Below, one piece after another: positions 34,578-43,454 of a stretch of DNA of 64,000 nt. The stretch spans positions 1-64,000 of the forward strand of contig NZ_BOPA01000002.1 in NCBI RefSeq assembly GCF_016863515.1, read 5' to 3'. Every line of letters begins with the position of its first letter. Positions within the stretch are counted from its first letter, which is position 1. The DNA is from Micromonospora gifhornensis. GTDB taxonomy: Bacteria; Actinomycetota; Actinomycetes; Mycobacteriales; Micromonosporaceae. Made by a program: the position numbers and the translations under genes. Under the pieces are notes generated by a model that worked only from the letters and a program-made list of their open reading frames with translations, made no database searches and was not told the DNA's origin.

Positions 34578-34937
34578 ATGATCGAGCAAGGTCAGCGACG
34601 TGTTCCTGTGCCGGTTGCCGCCGCCTCGGGGATTCTGCTTGTGGCGGCCGTGCTCGCGGTGACGATGCTGTTTTCGGGTGGTCCGTCCGTGGCCACCGGG
34701 TTGATCGGGGTAGTTCTTCTGCCGGCGTTGGCGTACGGCCTGTGGCGTGGTAGCGGGCGGGCCCGGTTTTGGACAACAGTCTTCGCGACCGCCAGCGTGG
34801 TGTTCGGTGTCGTCGCGATCACCAGGACGGATGTGTTAGGGCTGCTGCAGATGTTGGGTGCGTCGGCTCTCGTTGGCCTGTTGTTGGTGCCCGCGTCGTC
34901 CCGGCGGTGGTTTGACGGCTTGCCGGCGAAGGAGTAG
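34578..34937 (+). CDS. Small four-helix membrane protein of unknown function
   Basis: A 119-residue protein with about four hydrophobic segments (VPVAAASGILLVAAVLAVTMLF; VATGLIGVVLLPALAYGL; TVFATASVVFGVVAI; LLQMLGASALVGLLLVP) and a short hydrophilic C-terminus. Small unassigned membrane proteins of this kind are common in actinomycetes. The ATG at 34578 is chosen because the upstream frame lacks membrane character. No operon partners are evident. Confidence 0.65.
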   Translation: MIEQGQRRVPVPVAAASGILLVAAVLAVTMLFSGGPSVATGLIGVVLLPALAYGLWRGSGRARFWTTVFATASVVFGVVAITRTDVLGLLQMLGASALVGLLLVPASSRRWFDGLPAKE

Positions 34938-35129
34938 CGCCAGCGGACGGCCGTGTTGTTGTTCCGTGCGTGCCGTCGCTGACGTGCCGGATGCGGTCCG
35001 GGCGGCGTCGGCGGACCAGTTGCGTCGAATTCTGCCGTCCACTTCTGTCCCGATCCGTCAAGCGCCTCTGGGCGCGGCCGATCCTGTTGGTCACGGCACC
35101 TTGCGGGATCACGGAGGAGGCGATCATCG

Positions 35130-35414
35130 ATGCAACCGTGGACGAATGCGCAGCAGTCCGCCCAGCAGTCTGCGAGCGCGGCACACGACGCGCACCGGTC
35201 AGCCATGCAGCATGGCAACGACGCCGCGCAGCGCGCCGCGGAACAGTTTCGCGCCGCGCATCAGATGGGCCAGACGTATCACCAGCGCCACCCGCGACCG
35301 ACGAGGTCGGGGGGCTTCCTGGCCGGGGTCGTCAAGTTCGTGATCTTCCTGGTGTGGCTGGCGGTCGTAGCCGCCATGCTGCCGGCTGCGTGGGAACTGC
35401 TGCGTAACCGATAG
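35130..35414 (+). CDS. Small membrane protein with Gln/Ala-rich N-terminus
   Basis: A 94-residue protein. The N-terminal half is polar and rich in Gln, Ala and His (NAQQSAQQSASAAHDAHRSA). One membrane helix follows near residues 63-87 (GFLAGVVKFVIFLVWLAVVAAML). The ribosome site GGAGGAGG is ten bases before the ATG. The function is unknown. The gene sits directly before the STAND regulator on the other strand, with no shared promoter. Confidence 0.7.
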   Translation: MQPWTNAQQSAQQSASAAHDAHRSAMQHGNDAAQRAAEQFRAAHQMGQTYHQRHPRPTRSGGFLAGVVKFVIFLVWLAVVAAMLPAAWELLRNR

Positions 35415-35472
35415 TCGAGCCGGATCGTCAGGGGCAGGGGAGACGACGTTAGCGTCTGGCAGGGCCTACCGC

Positions 35473-38112
35473 TCATCCCGGTCGTCGGTGCTCCGGTACG
35501 CCGGTGGCTGGTGGCTGCGGTGCGGGGTCAATGCCCGGTCGCAGTTCGGCGAGCGCCTCCCGCGCTCTGGCCTGTGCGTGCCGGTCACCGGACTCGCTGC
35601 TGAGCACGAGTGCCAGGCGGTAGTGGGTGGCGGCCTCGGCCGGCCGTCCGGCCCGGCGGACCGCGTGACCGAGGTCGAGCAGCGCGCGGACCTGCGTCTC
35701 GTGTTCGCCGAGATCCTGGCAGAGGGCGACCGCGTTCACCAGATGGTCCACTGACTCTTCGTGCTGACCCAGCTCGCCGAGGACCACACCGAGCCCGCGT
35801 AGCGCGTCGGCCTGCCCCACCCGGTATCCGAGGTGCCGACCGAGCACCAGCGCTGCCTCGTAGCGGTGCCGTGCAACGGCCAGCTCACCGTCCTGCACGT
35901 CCAGGTCGGCCAGGTTGATGAGTGCGACCGCCTCGCCGGTCCGGTTGCCGACCTCACGGGCGATGCCCAGCGCCGTGACGTAGTGTTCCCGGGCCTGTGC
36001 CGGTCGGTCGAGCCGCTGCGCGACCAGACCGAGGTTGTTGTGGGTGCGGCCCTCACCGGTGCGGTCGCCGATGCGCCGGAAGATGTCCAGCGCACGCTCG
36101 TGCTGCGCGCGGGCGGCGGCGTACTCCCCGAGCTGGAACTTGGCGATTCCCAGGCCGTACGCGGCGGCGGCCTCCCCACCGTGGTCATCGTGCTCGCGGA
36201 AGTGCGCCAGGGCCTGCTCGATGCAGGTCACCGCCGTGCCGTAGCGCCCCAGCCGCCAGTACGCCAGACCCAGCTGGTGCAGCGTGATGCCCAGGCCGCT
36301 CCGGTCGTCGATCTCGCGTTGGATGGCCAGCGCCCGCTCACCGTGTGCGACCGCATCCCGGTAGTTGCCGAGCCGGCGGTGCACGGTGCACAGACGGGCG
36401 TAGGCCCGCCCCTCGGCCCGCGGATCGGCGTCGACGTGGGCGGCGGCCCGGGCCAACTCGTGCAGCACCACGGCGTCGTGGTAGTGAGCGCGGGCGTCCA
36501 GGTACGGCGCGAGGGCCGCCGACAGCGCGCAGCTGAACCGACCGCCTCCGTCAGTTGCGGTGCGGGCCAGTGCCAGCAGGTTGGTCCGCTCGACGTCCAG
36601 CCAGGTCAGGGCCGCGGCGGCGGTCTCGAACCCGATCGGTGGGGTGGGCGCATCGGTGTGCTCGTCCGGTGGCGCCGTGCCGGGAAACGCCGTGCGCATG
36701 GCTGCCCACGTCGTGGCCAGGTAGTAGCTGCGCAGTCGGTCCGATGCTGCTCTGCGGACGCCGTCGTCCAGTTGGCTGGCCCGCTCGGCGGCGTACGCGT
36801 GCAGCAGATCGTGCATGCCGTAGCGGTCACCGCCGGGCTGGTCGAGCAGGTGGGCGCGCAGCAGCGCGTCGATCAGGCTTCGGGCGGTGACGGGGTCGAC
36901 GTCGGTGAGCGCCTCGACCGCGCGGCGGTCCAGACCGGCACCCGGATGCAGGCCGAGCAGGGTGAAGGCGTGCGCGGCGGGCTTGCTCAGGTGGCGCAGC
37001 GACCAGGAGAAGACGGCGCGTACGGCGGTGTGGTCGTCATCCCCGGCGGCGAGCAGGTCGAGCCGTCGGGGTTCGTCGTCGAGCTCCTGGGCGAGCTCGG
37101 TGAGAGAGGTCCAGGGCCGGGCCACGGCCAGCTCGGCCGCGATCCGGAGGGCCAACGGTAGCCGGGCGCACCGGCTGGCAAGGGTTTCGGCTGCCGCCGG
37201 CTCTGTGGTCACCCGATCGCCGATCAGCGTGCCCAGCAACGCGTGTGCCTCGCCGGGTGCGAGCAGGTCGAGGTTGATGCGCGTGGCGCCGTGCCGGGCG
37301 ACCAGGGCCGGCATGGTGTCGCGGCTGGTCACCACGACGACGCAGGACGGTGCGCCGGGTAGCAGGTCACGGACCTGTTCCACCGAGTGGGCGTTGTCCA
37401 GCAGGACGATCATCCGCCGGCCGGCCAGCAGCGTGCGGTAACGGGCGGCCCGTTCGGGCAGCCCGTGGGGGATGTCCGGGCCGGCCACTCCCAGCACGCG
37501 CAGAAAGGACTCCAGTGCCTCCGTGGCCCGTACCGGCTGCTCGGGATCGTAGCCGCGCAGGTTGACGTACAGCTGACCGTCGGGGAGGTGGTCGGCGACC
37601 CGATGTGCCCAGTGCACCCCGAGCGCGGTCTTGCCGACCCCTGCGGTGCCACAGATGGCGACCAGGGTGAGGGCCGGTGCGGCACCGGTCCGGGCGAGTA
37701 GGACGTCCAGCTCTGCCAGTTGCCTGTCACGGCCGGTGAAGGCGACCACGTCGGCCGGGAGTTCGCGGGGTGGCACGGGTGGGGGAGCCGGCTGCGGCGG
37801 GCGCGGTGGGGGCGCGGCGGTGGGTGGCGGCAGGCCCGTCTCGGGACTGTCTGATGGTCGACTCGCGGCCAGCCAGAGGCGGTGAAATTCGCCGGTGTCG
37901 CCGCCGAGGGTTTCCACGACCAGCTCCAGCAGACCCCAGCGCGGTGTCCGCGGTTCCGAGAAGGCGGCGGAGATGGTGGTGTGGCTGCAACCGACCTCTC
38001 TGGCCATCTCGCGCAGGCTGGGCCACCCTGCGCGGTGATGCAGCTCGTGCAGGTGGTCGAAGAGGATCCGGACGGGGCCGTCGGGCAGATCCGGTCGGGG
38101 CAGCTCCGCCAA
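35473..38112 (-). CDS. STAND NTPase with N-terminal HTH and C-terminal TPRs
   Basis: An 879-residue protein. An N-terminal helix-turn-helix-like domain (residues about 25-80, PSLREMAREVGCSHTTISAAF) is followed by a Pro-rich linker and an NB-ARC-type NTPase (about 125-480). Walker A is GTAGVGKTA near 155, Walker B MIVLLDNA near 232, a TSRD sensor follows, and YGMHDLLH is the MHD motif near 430. The C-terminal third is a series of tetratricopeptide repeats (about 560-850). Actinomycetes use this layout for regulators of the AfsR/SARP kind without the BTAD, but STAND proteins also sense phage or stress. A divergent protease gene starts 156 bases away. Confidence 0.85.
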   Translation of the reverse strand: MAELPRPDLPDGPVRILFDHLHELHHRAGWPSLREMAREVGCSHTTISAAFSEPRTPRWGLLELVVETLGGDTGEFHRLWLAASRPSDSPETGLPPPTAAPPPRPPQPAPPPVPPRELPADVVAFTGRDRQLAELDVLLARTGAAPALTLVAICGTAGVGKTALGVHWAHRVADHLPDGQLYVNLRGYDPEQPVRATEALESFLRVLGVAGPDIPHGLPERAARYRTLLAGRRMIVLLDNAHSVEQVRDLLPGAPSCVVVVTSRDTMPALVARHGATRINLDLLAPGEAHALLGTLIGDRVTTEPAAAETLASRCARLPLALRIAAELAVARPWTSLTELAQELDDEPRRLDLLAAGDDDHTAVRAVFSWSLRHLSKPAAHAFTLLGLHPGAGLDRRAVEALTDVDPVTARSLIDALLRAHLLDQPGGDRYGMHDLLHAYAAERASQLDDGVRRAASDRLRSYYLATTWAAMRTAFPGTAPPDEHTDAPTPPIGFETAAAALTWLDVERTNLLALARTATDGGGRFSCALSAALAPYLDARAHYHDAVVLHELARAAAHVDADPRAEGRAYARLCTVHRRLGNYRDAVAHGERALAIQREIDDRSGLGITLHQLGLAYWRLGRYGTAVTCIEQALAHFREHDDHGGEAAAAYGLGIAKFQLGEYAAARAQHERALDIFRRIGDRTGEGRTHNNLGLVAQRLDRPAQAREHYVTALGIAREVGNRTGEAVALINLADLDVQDGELAVARHRYEAALVLGRHLGYRVGQADALRGLGVVLGELGQHEESVDHLVNAVALCQDLGEHETQVRALLDLGHAVRRAGRPAEAATHYRLALVLSSESGDRHAQARAREALAELRPGIDPAPQPPATGVPEHRRPG

Positions 38113-38268
38113 TGCCTACCTCCGGCCAGGAGCTCGCTTTGACTCATAGGTTCCTCAGCACCGGACGCGGTGTAAAGCGGCTGTCCGGTTGGTCGACGCT
38201 GTCCAACTTCGTCAACCTGCTGTCCAGGGCGCAGACACTTGCCGTACTCACGGTGAGAGGAGAGCCCG
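38113..38268. promoter_or_regulatory. Divergent promoter region between STAND and protease genes
   Basis: 156 bases separate the two divergent starts. ACGGTGAGAGGAGAG just before 38269 is the ribosome site of the protease gene. No strong palindrome was seen, so shared control is inferred only from the arrangement. Confidence 0.45.
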
Positions 38269-39291
38269 ATGTATGGCCAGGAGAACGACATCGAGCCGGT
38301 TCTCGACGTTCTGCCCGACTCGGTGGTGGCGACCATGGAGGTACGCGACCGGTGGTTCGCCGCGGCGGCGGCAGCACCCGAGGGGCGTGCCTATTTTCTC
38401 GGCGATCTGGTGCGCTGGCCGGTGGGTGAGCGCATCCGGGTGGCCTTCCTCGGCGGCGACACTGCGCTGCACCGTGACATCGAGATCGCGACCCGTCAGA
38501 TCACCGACGCCTGCAACATCAGCTTCGACTTCGGGTTCGACCCGGAGACCGGCCGATACCGCAGCTGGTCCAGATCGGATGCCGATTACCGGGCGGACAT
38601 CCGGGTCTCCTTCGACCAACGCGGATTCAACTCGCTGCTGGGCCGAGATGCGATCACCGCCACCATCGGCATGCCCGGCGAACCGATGGGTGGTCGCCCC
38701 CACCAGGGCTCACTGAACCTGGGCGGTTTCCCGGTGCAGCGCCCCGCCAACTGGATGGGGGTGGTCCGGCACGAGTTCCTGCACGCGGTCGCCTTCCGGC
38801 ACGAGCACCAGCATCCCCTCAGTGGCTGCGAGCTGCAGTTCCGCTGGGAGGACGATCCGGGCTACCTGCCGACCACCGACCAGTCGGGCCGCTACCTCCC
38901 GGACTCCGAGGGGCGGTATCCGGGTGTCTACACGATGCTGGCCGGCTACCCGAACCGCTGGCCACGCGATCGGGTCGACCACAACCTGCGCCCCCGACCC
39001 GCCGAAGGCACCCTGATCGGCACGTTCGACCAGGCATCGATCATGCTCTACCGGTTTCCGGCGGTCTACTACCGCACGAACCCGAACCCCTGCGCCGCCA
39101 CCGGCAACGGCATCGACCTGTCGGACGGGGACGTCGAGGCACTGCGCCGCGCGTACCCCTTCGATGCCGGTGCGGCCGGCGTGCAGAACGAGCGTCGTAC
39201 CGGCGTGGTGGAGGTCCTCTCCGCGGTCAAGGAGCTACCCGACGAGCTGCGCTCGGCGCTCGGCAACCTCGCCCGCCGCCCCGGTGCCTGA
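38269..39291 (+). CDS. Metzincin-like zinc metallopeptidase (astacin/matrixin type)
   Basis: A 340-residue protein with the zinc-binding motif HEFLH-AVAFRH (H168, H172, H178) and a downstream Met-turn-like SIMLYRF near 263. This is the HExxHxxxxxH and Met-turn layout of metzincins, although the conserved Gly between the ligands is Ala here. The LGGDTALHRDIEIATRQITDA stretch resembles the N-terminal part of astacin/matrixin domains. There is no signal peptide, so it may act in the cytoplasm. It is divergent from the STAND gene, which may control or accompany it. The C-terminal 40 residues are not recognised. Confidence 0.82.
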   Translation: MYGQENDIEPVLDVLPDSVVATMEVRDRWFAAAAAAPEGRAYFLGDLVRWPVGERIRVAFLGGDTALHRDIEIATRQITDACNISFDFGFDPETGRYRSWSRSDADYRADIRVSFDQRGFNSLLGRDAITATIGMPGEPMGGRPHQGSLNLGGFPVQRPANWMGVVRHEFLHAVAFRHEHQHPLSGCELQFRWEDDPGYLPTTDQSGRYLPDSEGRYPGVYTMLAGYPNRWPRDRVDHNLRPRPAEGTLIGTFDQASIMLYRFPAVYYRTNPNPCAATGNGIDLSDGDVEALRRAYPFDAGAAGVQNERRTGVVEVLSAVKELPDELRSALGNLARRPGA

Positions 39292-39310
39292 TCGCCGACA
39301 TCCGAGGCTG

Positions 39311-39545
39311 TCAGGGCAGAATCGCGTCGACGTAACCGCCGTCGACCCGCACAGCGGCACCCGTGGTCGCCGACGCCAGTGGGGAGGCCAGGTAGACCAC
39401 CATGTTCGCGATCTCCGCCGGCTCGATGAAGCGCTGTAGCAGCGACTGTGGACGATGCTGGCGTTGACCAGGATGTCGACCCGGGCAGCGTGTCGAGTAC
39501 CGCGACGAAATCACGTCGGTGGCAGTGGATGCGCCGCAGGCGCAC
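39311..39545 (-). pseudogene. SDR (short-chain dehydrogenase) remnant
   Basis: Minus-strand pieces in different frames match one SDR protein. DFVAVLDTLPG, then a frame change to VDILVNASIVHS (the NAG-like strand), then another change to LLQRFIEPAEIANMVVYLASP and TGAAVRVDGGYVDAILP, the normal SDR C-terminus. The central part with the catalytic Tyr-x3-Lys and most of the N-terminus are missing. The gene is decayed by deletion and frameshifts. Confidence 0.75.
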
Positions 39546-39560
39546 GCTGGAACTGATCGG

Positions 39561-40400
39561 TCAGCGCAGGAACGCTGTCAGCGTCTGTCGAAACCACTGC
39601 GGATCGTCGTGCCAGGGCTGGTGTCCGCCGGCCGGCAGCACGGCCACCTCAGCCTGTGGAAACAGGCCGGCGTACGCGGCCGCGCAGCTCGGGGGGAGTG
39701 CGACGTCGTATTCGCCGGCGACGAGCAGCACCGGTGCCCGGAGGCGGGCGAGGTCCGCTCTGGTGGCATGCGGGTCGAGGGCCCCGGCCGAGTAGTAGAT
39801 GCCGGCCGCCTCCGCGTTCTTCTGACCCGCCTCTCGGTCGAGCCGAGCCCGGAGGTCGGCATCCCATCGTCCGTGCATGAAGGGCTCGATCGCCTGCCAG
39901 TCGGCCGCAGTGGCATCGCCCGACCAGATCCGCTCGAAGGCGGCGAAGGCGGCAGGGAACCAGGGTTCCCCGTGGCGCAGTTCCGCGACCCGACGGCGGT
40001 CGGCGTCGGTGACCTCCAGGTCGACCACGCGCGGGCTGGGGGTGACAAGCACGAGACGGCCGACCCGGTCGGGGTGGCGGGCGGCGTACCGCACGGCGAG
40101 AGCGCCGCCGGCCGAGTGCCCCAACAGGTCGATCCGCTCCTGGCCGAGATGTGCGCGGAGCGCTTCGACGTCCTCGACGAGTCGGTCGAGGCGATAGGTC
40201 GCCGGGTCCGCCGGGATGGCCGAATCACCGGTCCCGCGCAGGTCGAGGCGTACGAGCAGGCGATGGGCCGGCATCCCGCCCAGGTCGCCGAGGTAGGCCG
40301 AGGACTGCATCGGGCCGCCGGGAAGGCAGATCAGCGGGACACCGTCGCCAACCTGGTGGTAGGCGAGCCGGGTGCCGTCAGCGCCGTCGAAGAAGAGCAT
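39561..40400 (-). CDS. Alpha/beta hydrolase
   Basis: A 279-residue alpha/beta-hydrolase-fold enzyme. The nucleophile elbow GHSAGG is near residue 93, LPGG near 27 forms the oxyanion region, and LVAGEYDVALPP (near 232) with GGHQPWHDD (near 260) supply Asp and His. The layout resembles proline iminopeptidase/haloalkane-dehalogenase relatives, but the substrate cannot be told. No signal peptide. Its start is 90 bases from the divergent ABC exporter gene. Confidence 0.9.
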   Translation of the reverse strand: MLFFDGADGTRLAYHQVGDGVPLICLPGGPMQSSAYLGDLGGMPAHRLLVRLDLRGTGDSAIPADPATYRLDRLVEDVEALRAHLGQERIDLLGHSAGGALAVRYAARHPDRVGRLVLVTPSPRVVDLEVTDADRRRVAELRHGEPWFPAAFAAFERIWSGDATAADWQAIEPFMHGRWDADLRARLDREAGQKNAEAAGIYYSAGALDPHATRADLARLRAPVLLVAGEYDVALPPSCAAAYAGLFPQAEVAVLPAGGHQPWHDDPQWFRQTLTAFLR

Positions 40401-40450
40401 GCAGGGACCGTACGTGCCGAAAGCCTTTGTCAGGGGGCAGCGGACGGCGC

Positions 40451-40470
40451 TTGACCCTGACGCAGCGTCA
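40451..40470 (+). promoter_or_regulatory. Candidate MerR-type operator of the ABC exporter operon
   Basis: TTGACCCTGACGCAGCGTCA carries a TTGACC -35-like hexamer and the perfect dyad TGACGC-A-GCGTCA (40458-40470). MerR activators bind such dyads between over-spaced -35 and -10 elements. A MerR gene ends this operon at 42076-42852, so autoregulation is likely. Confidence 0.6.
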
Positions 40471-40489
40471 ACCCTCCATGCTGCCGGTC

Positions 40490-41287
40490 ATGAGCATTCC
40501 ACAAACAGCCGGTCAGGCCGAAGCGCCGGCGATCCGGGTACGAAATCTGGAGAAGTCGTTCAAGCAGTTGCCGGTGCTGCGCGGCGTGCATCTCGACGTG
40601 GCGCGGGGCAGCATCCTCGCCCTGCTCGGCTCGAACGGGGCAGGTAAGACCACCCTGGTGAAGATCCTGGCCACGCTGCTGCGGGCCGACGCGGGGACCG
40701 CCCGGGTCAACGGCTTCGACGTCGCCGGGCAGGCCGGCCAGGTACGCGAGTCGATCAGTCTCACGGGGCAGTTCGCGGCCGTCGACGAGATCCTCACCGG
40801 GCGGGAGAACCTGGTTCTGGTCGCCCGACTCCGGCATCTCGCGGATCCGGGCGCGATCGCCGACGACCTGCTGCGGCGCTTCTCGCTGACCGAGGCGGCC
40901 AACCGGCGGGTGGCGACGTACTCCGGTGGCATGCGCCGCCGCCTGGACATCGCGATGAGTCTCATCGGCAGCCCGCCGGTGATCTTCCTCGACGAGCCGA
41001 CCACCGGGCTGGACCCGCAGGCGCGCATCGAGGTGTGGCAGGCCGTCAGGGAACTCGCCGGAGGCGGTACGACAGTGCTGCTCACCACCCAGCATCTCGA
41101 CGAGGCGGAGCAACTCGCCGACCGGATCGCGATCCTCCACCAGGGTCGGATCATCGTCGACGGGACCCCCGACGAGCTCAAGCGGCTGCTCCCCGCACCC
41201 GAGGTCGAGTACGTCGAGAAGCAGCCGAGCCTGGAAGACGTCTTCCTCGCCCTCGTCGGCACCGAAACGGAGAAGGCAGACCGATGA
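40490..41287 (+). CDS. ABC transporter ATP-binding protein (DrrA-like exporter)
   Basis: A 265-residue ATPase of the daunorubicin-resistance type. Walker A GSNGAGKTT near 45, signature YSGGMRRRLD near 143 and Walker B VIFLDEPTTG near 163 are present, with a C-terminal DrrA-style extension (EVEYVEKQPSLEDVFLAL). I use ATG 40490; ATG 40478, four codons earlier, is also in frame. There is no clear ribosome site, and the candidate MerR-controlled promoter ends nearby, so the transcript may have a very short leader. The stop overlaps the permease start (ATGA). It exports an antibiotic, lipid or drug. Confidence 0.92.
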   Translation: MSIPQTAGQAEAPAIRVRNLEKSFKQLPVLRGVHLDVARGSILALLGSNGAGKTTLVKILATLLRADAGTARVNGFDVAGQAGQVRESISLTGQFAAVDEILTGRENLVLVARLRHLADPGAIADDLLRRFSLTEAANRRVATYSGGMRRRLDIAMSLIGSPPVIFLDEPTTGLDPQARIEVWQAVRELAGGGTTVLLTTQHLDEAEQLADRIAILHQGRIIVDGTPDELKRLLPAPEVEYVEKQPSLEDVFLALVGTETEKADR

Positions 41288-42045
41288 ACAAGCATCTTCT
41301 CGGCGACACCGCGGTCCTGCTGGGCCGTTCACTGCGCCACATCGCCCGCAGCCCGGACACCATCATCACCACCGCGATCATGCCGATCGCCTTCCTGCTG
41401 CTGTTCGTCTACGTCTTCGGCGGCGCGATCGAGACCGGGTCCGGGTCGTACGTGAACTACCTGCTGCCCGGCATCCTGGTCATCACGATCGCCTCCGGCA
41501 TCTCCTACACCGCCTTTCGGCTCTTCCTGGACATGCAGGGCGGCATCGTCGAACGGTTCCAGTCCATGCCGATCGCCCGCTCCTCCGTACTGTGGGCGCA
41601 CGTCCTGACCTCGCTGGTCGCCAATCTGATCTCGCTGGCGGTGGTCGTCGGCGTCGCCCTGGTGGTGGGCTTCCGCACCGGGGCGGGGGTGCTGGGATGG
41701 CTCGCGGTCGCCGGCATCCTGGTGCTGCTCACCCTGGCGTTGACCTGGCTCGCCGTGCTTCCCGGCCTCACCGCGAAGTCCGTGGACGGCGCGAGCGGAT
41801 TCGCGTACCCACTGGTGTTCCTGCCCTTCGTCAGCTCGGCCTTCGTGCCCACCGAGTCGATGCCCGGCCCGGTCCGCGCCTTCGCCGAGCATCAGCCGGT
41901 GACCGCGATCGTCGACGCGATCCGGGACCTGTTCGCCGGGCAGCCGGTCGGTGCCGACATCTGGATCGCTCTCGCCTGGTGTGTCGGCATCCTCGTCGTC
42001 GCCTACGTCCTCGCGGTCGTCACCTACCGTCGCCGGGTCGCCTGA
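41284..42045 (+). CDS. ABC-2 type transporter permease (DrrB-like)
   Basis: A 253-residue membrane permease of the ABC-2 (DrrB) family with six predicted segments. Features are an N-terminal amphipathic helix (LLGRSLRHIARSPDTIITTAIMPIAFLLLFVYVFGG), NYLLPGIL near 58, and the FRLFLDMQGGIVERFQSMPIAR stretch near 80-100 typical of DrrB. It pairs with the preceding ATPase (ATGA overlap). A MerR gene follows 30 bases later. Confidence 0.92.
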   Translation: MNKHLLGDTAVLLGRSLRHIARSPDTIITTAIMPIAFLLLFVYVFGGAIETGSGSYVNYLLPGILVITIASGISYTAFRLFLDMQGGIVERFQSMPIARSSVLWAHVLTSLVANLISLAVVVGVALVVGFRTGAGVLGWLAVAGILVLLTLALTWLAVLPGLTAKSVDGASGFAYPLVFLPFVSSAFVPTESMPGPVRAFAEHQPVTAIVDAIRDLFAGQPVGADIWIALAWCVGILVVAYVLAVVTYRRRVA

Positions 42046-42075
42046 GTCGGCGGCGACAGGGGGCAGGATCAGAGC

Positions 42076-42852
42076 ATGCTGACGATCGGTCAACTGGCGG
42101 CGTACGCCGGTGTCACCGTGCGCGCGGTGCGGCACTATCACCAGGTCGGGCTGCTGCCCGAGCCGGACCGGGACGCCTCCGGTTACCGGCGCTACAGCGC
42201 CAGAGCGGTCGTGTCCCTCGTGAAGATCCGTACGCTGGCAAACGCCGGTGTGCCGCTGGCCCGCATCGGTGAGTTGCTCGACGCCGACCCGTCGGCCTTC
42301 GCCGACGCGGTCCGGACCATCGACGAGCGGCTGCGCGACCAGATCGCGCGGCTGGAGGCCAGCCGCAGACAGATCGCGCAACTGGTCGGTGGGGACCGGC
42401 TGACGCTCCCGCCTGAGGTCACCGCCTACCTTGATCGGCTCCGTGAGATCGGGGTGTCGGAGCGGGTGGTGGAGGGTGAACGGGACGGCTGGATCCTGGT
42501 CGCCGCCCGCTGGCCCGAGCGGATAGCCGAGTTCATGCCCGGCAAGCTCGCGCAGCTCGACGATCCGCAGGTCGTCCGGCTCTACCGGGTGCTGTCGGAG
42601 ATCTTCGACGACGAGCCGGGTGCCACCGACGACCCACGACTGGCGGAAGTCGCCGACATCATGGTGGGCCTGGCCGAGCAGGCGTACCGCGCCGGCGAGA
42701 TCCTCCGCGACGAGGCGTCCGACGAGTTGCCACAGGACCTCGTCGACGTGCTCGCCGTGGAGTCCGATCCGAGGGTGCAGCGGCTACGGGACCTGCTGCG
42801 CGAGCGCGGCTGGGCCGGGTGGAACCGGATGGAGCCGCTGGCAGGGCGCTGA
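42076..42852 (+). CDS. MerR family transcriptional regulator
   Basis: A 258-residue MerR protein. The N-terminal winged HTH is intact (LTIGQLAAYAGVTVRAVRHYHQVGLL, residues 2-27, then SGYRRYS). A coiled-coil dimer helix follows (about 75-115), and a 140-residue C-terminal domain of unknown ligand, perhaps a drug-binding region. It follows the DrrAB exporter genes and probably controls them through the TGACGC-A-GCGTCA site at 40458-40470. It ends two bases before the convergent lipoprotein gene. Confidence 0.92.
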   Translation: MLTIGQLAAYAGVTVRAVRHYHQVGLLPEPDRDASGYRRYSARAVVSLVKIRTLANAGVPLARIGELLDADPSAFADAVRTIDERLRDQIARLEASRRQIAQLVGGDRLTLPPEVTAYLDRLREIGVSERVVEGERDGWILVAARWPERIAEFMPGKLAQLDDPQVVRLYRVLSEIFDDEPGATDDPRLAEVADIMVGLAEQAYRAGEILRDEASDELPQDLVDVLAVESDPRVQRLRDLLRERGWAGWNRMEPLAGR

Positions 42853-42854
42853 CC

Positions 42855-43454
42855 TCAGGTGTCGCAGGCAACGCCGATGCCGAGGCGTACCTGTGACGTC
42901 CGCCCCTGCGAGCGGATCGTCAGTGGCAGGCAGGTCGGCTGCGCGACCCACGTGCCGCCGACGAAGGCCAGCCACCGGGCCTGGTCGTCGTCGGGGACAC
43001 AGGCCTGCACCTGAACGCTCACCGCTAGTACCGCCGGGCGGCCCCAGCCGACCCGGGCCCGGTCTTCCCAGCCGGGCCCGACCCGCAGGTCGACCACGGC
43101 ACCGACGCGTACGACAAGTCCCCATTTGGCGAACAGCCGGGCCGCCGGATCCGGTTTCTCCGACTCCTGGGCTTCGATCACCTCCCGGTCCGGCACCGCG
43201 ACGTCCGCACCCACGATGCGGTAACCATCAGGTGGTTCCCGCAGCGCCTCAACAGCGGCGGAACACGACACCACCGCGTCGCCGGCCTGGCCCGACCCGG
43301 TGGTGTCGGGGTCGGCCAGGGACGTGGCAGGCACCGGCGGACGCGGTTCTTCCTGGCCGGCATCATCGGCCGAACAGGCGGCCGAGGTGACGAGCAGGCA
43401 GCCGGCGAGCGACCACGACAGGATTCGGCTGGTCCGCACCCGTGTCACCTCCAT
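42855..43454 (-). CDS. Putative lipoprotein of unknown function
   Basis: A 199-residue protein with a lipoprotein signal (LSWSLAGCLLVTSAAC; C near residue 27) and a mature domain I do not recognise (VSCSAAVEALREPPDGYRIVGADVAVP; beta-rich, ending RLGIGVACDT). Cys pairs at the start and end may form a disulphide. Translation is coupled to the upstream DUF4173 gene by TGATG; a GTG five codons in, with GGAGG upstream, is another possible start. The two probably act at the membrane. Confidence 0.75.
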   Translation of the reverse strand: MEVTRVRTSRILSWSLAGCLLVTSAACSADDAGQEEPRPPVPATSLADPDTTGSGQAGDAVVSCSAAVEALREPPDGYRIVGADVAVPDREVIEAQESEKPDPAARLFAKWGLVVRVGAVVDLRVGPGWEDRARVGWGRPAVLAVSVQVQACVPDDDQARWLAFVGGTWVAQPTCLPLTIRSQGRTSQVRLGIGVACDT

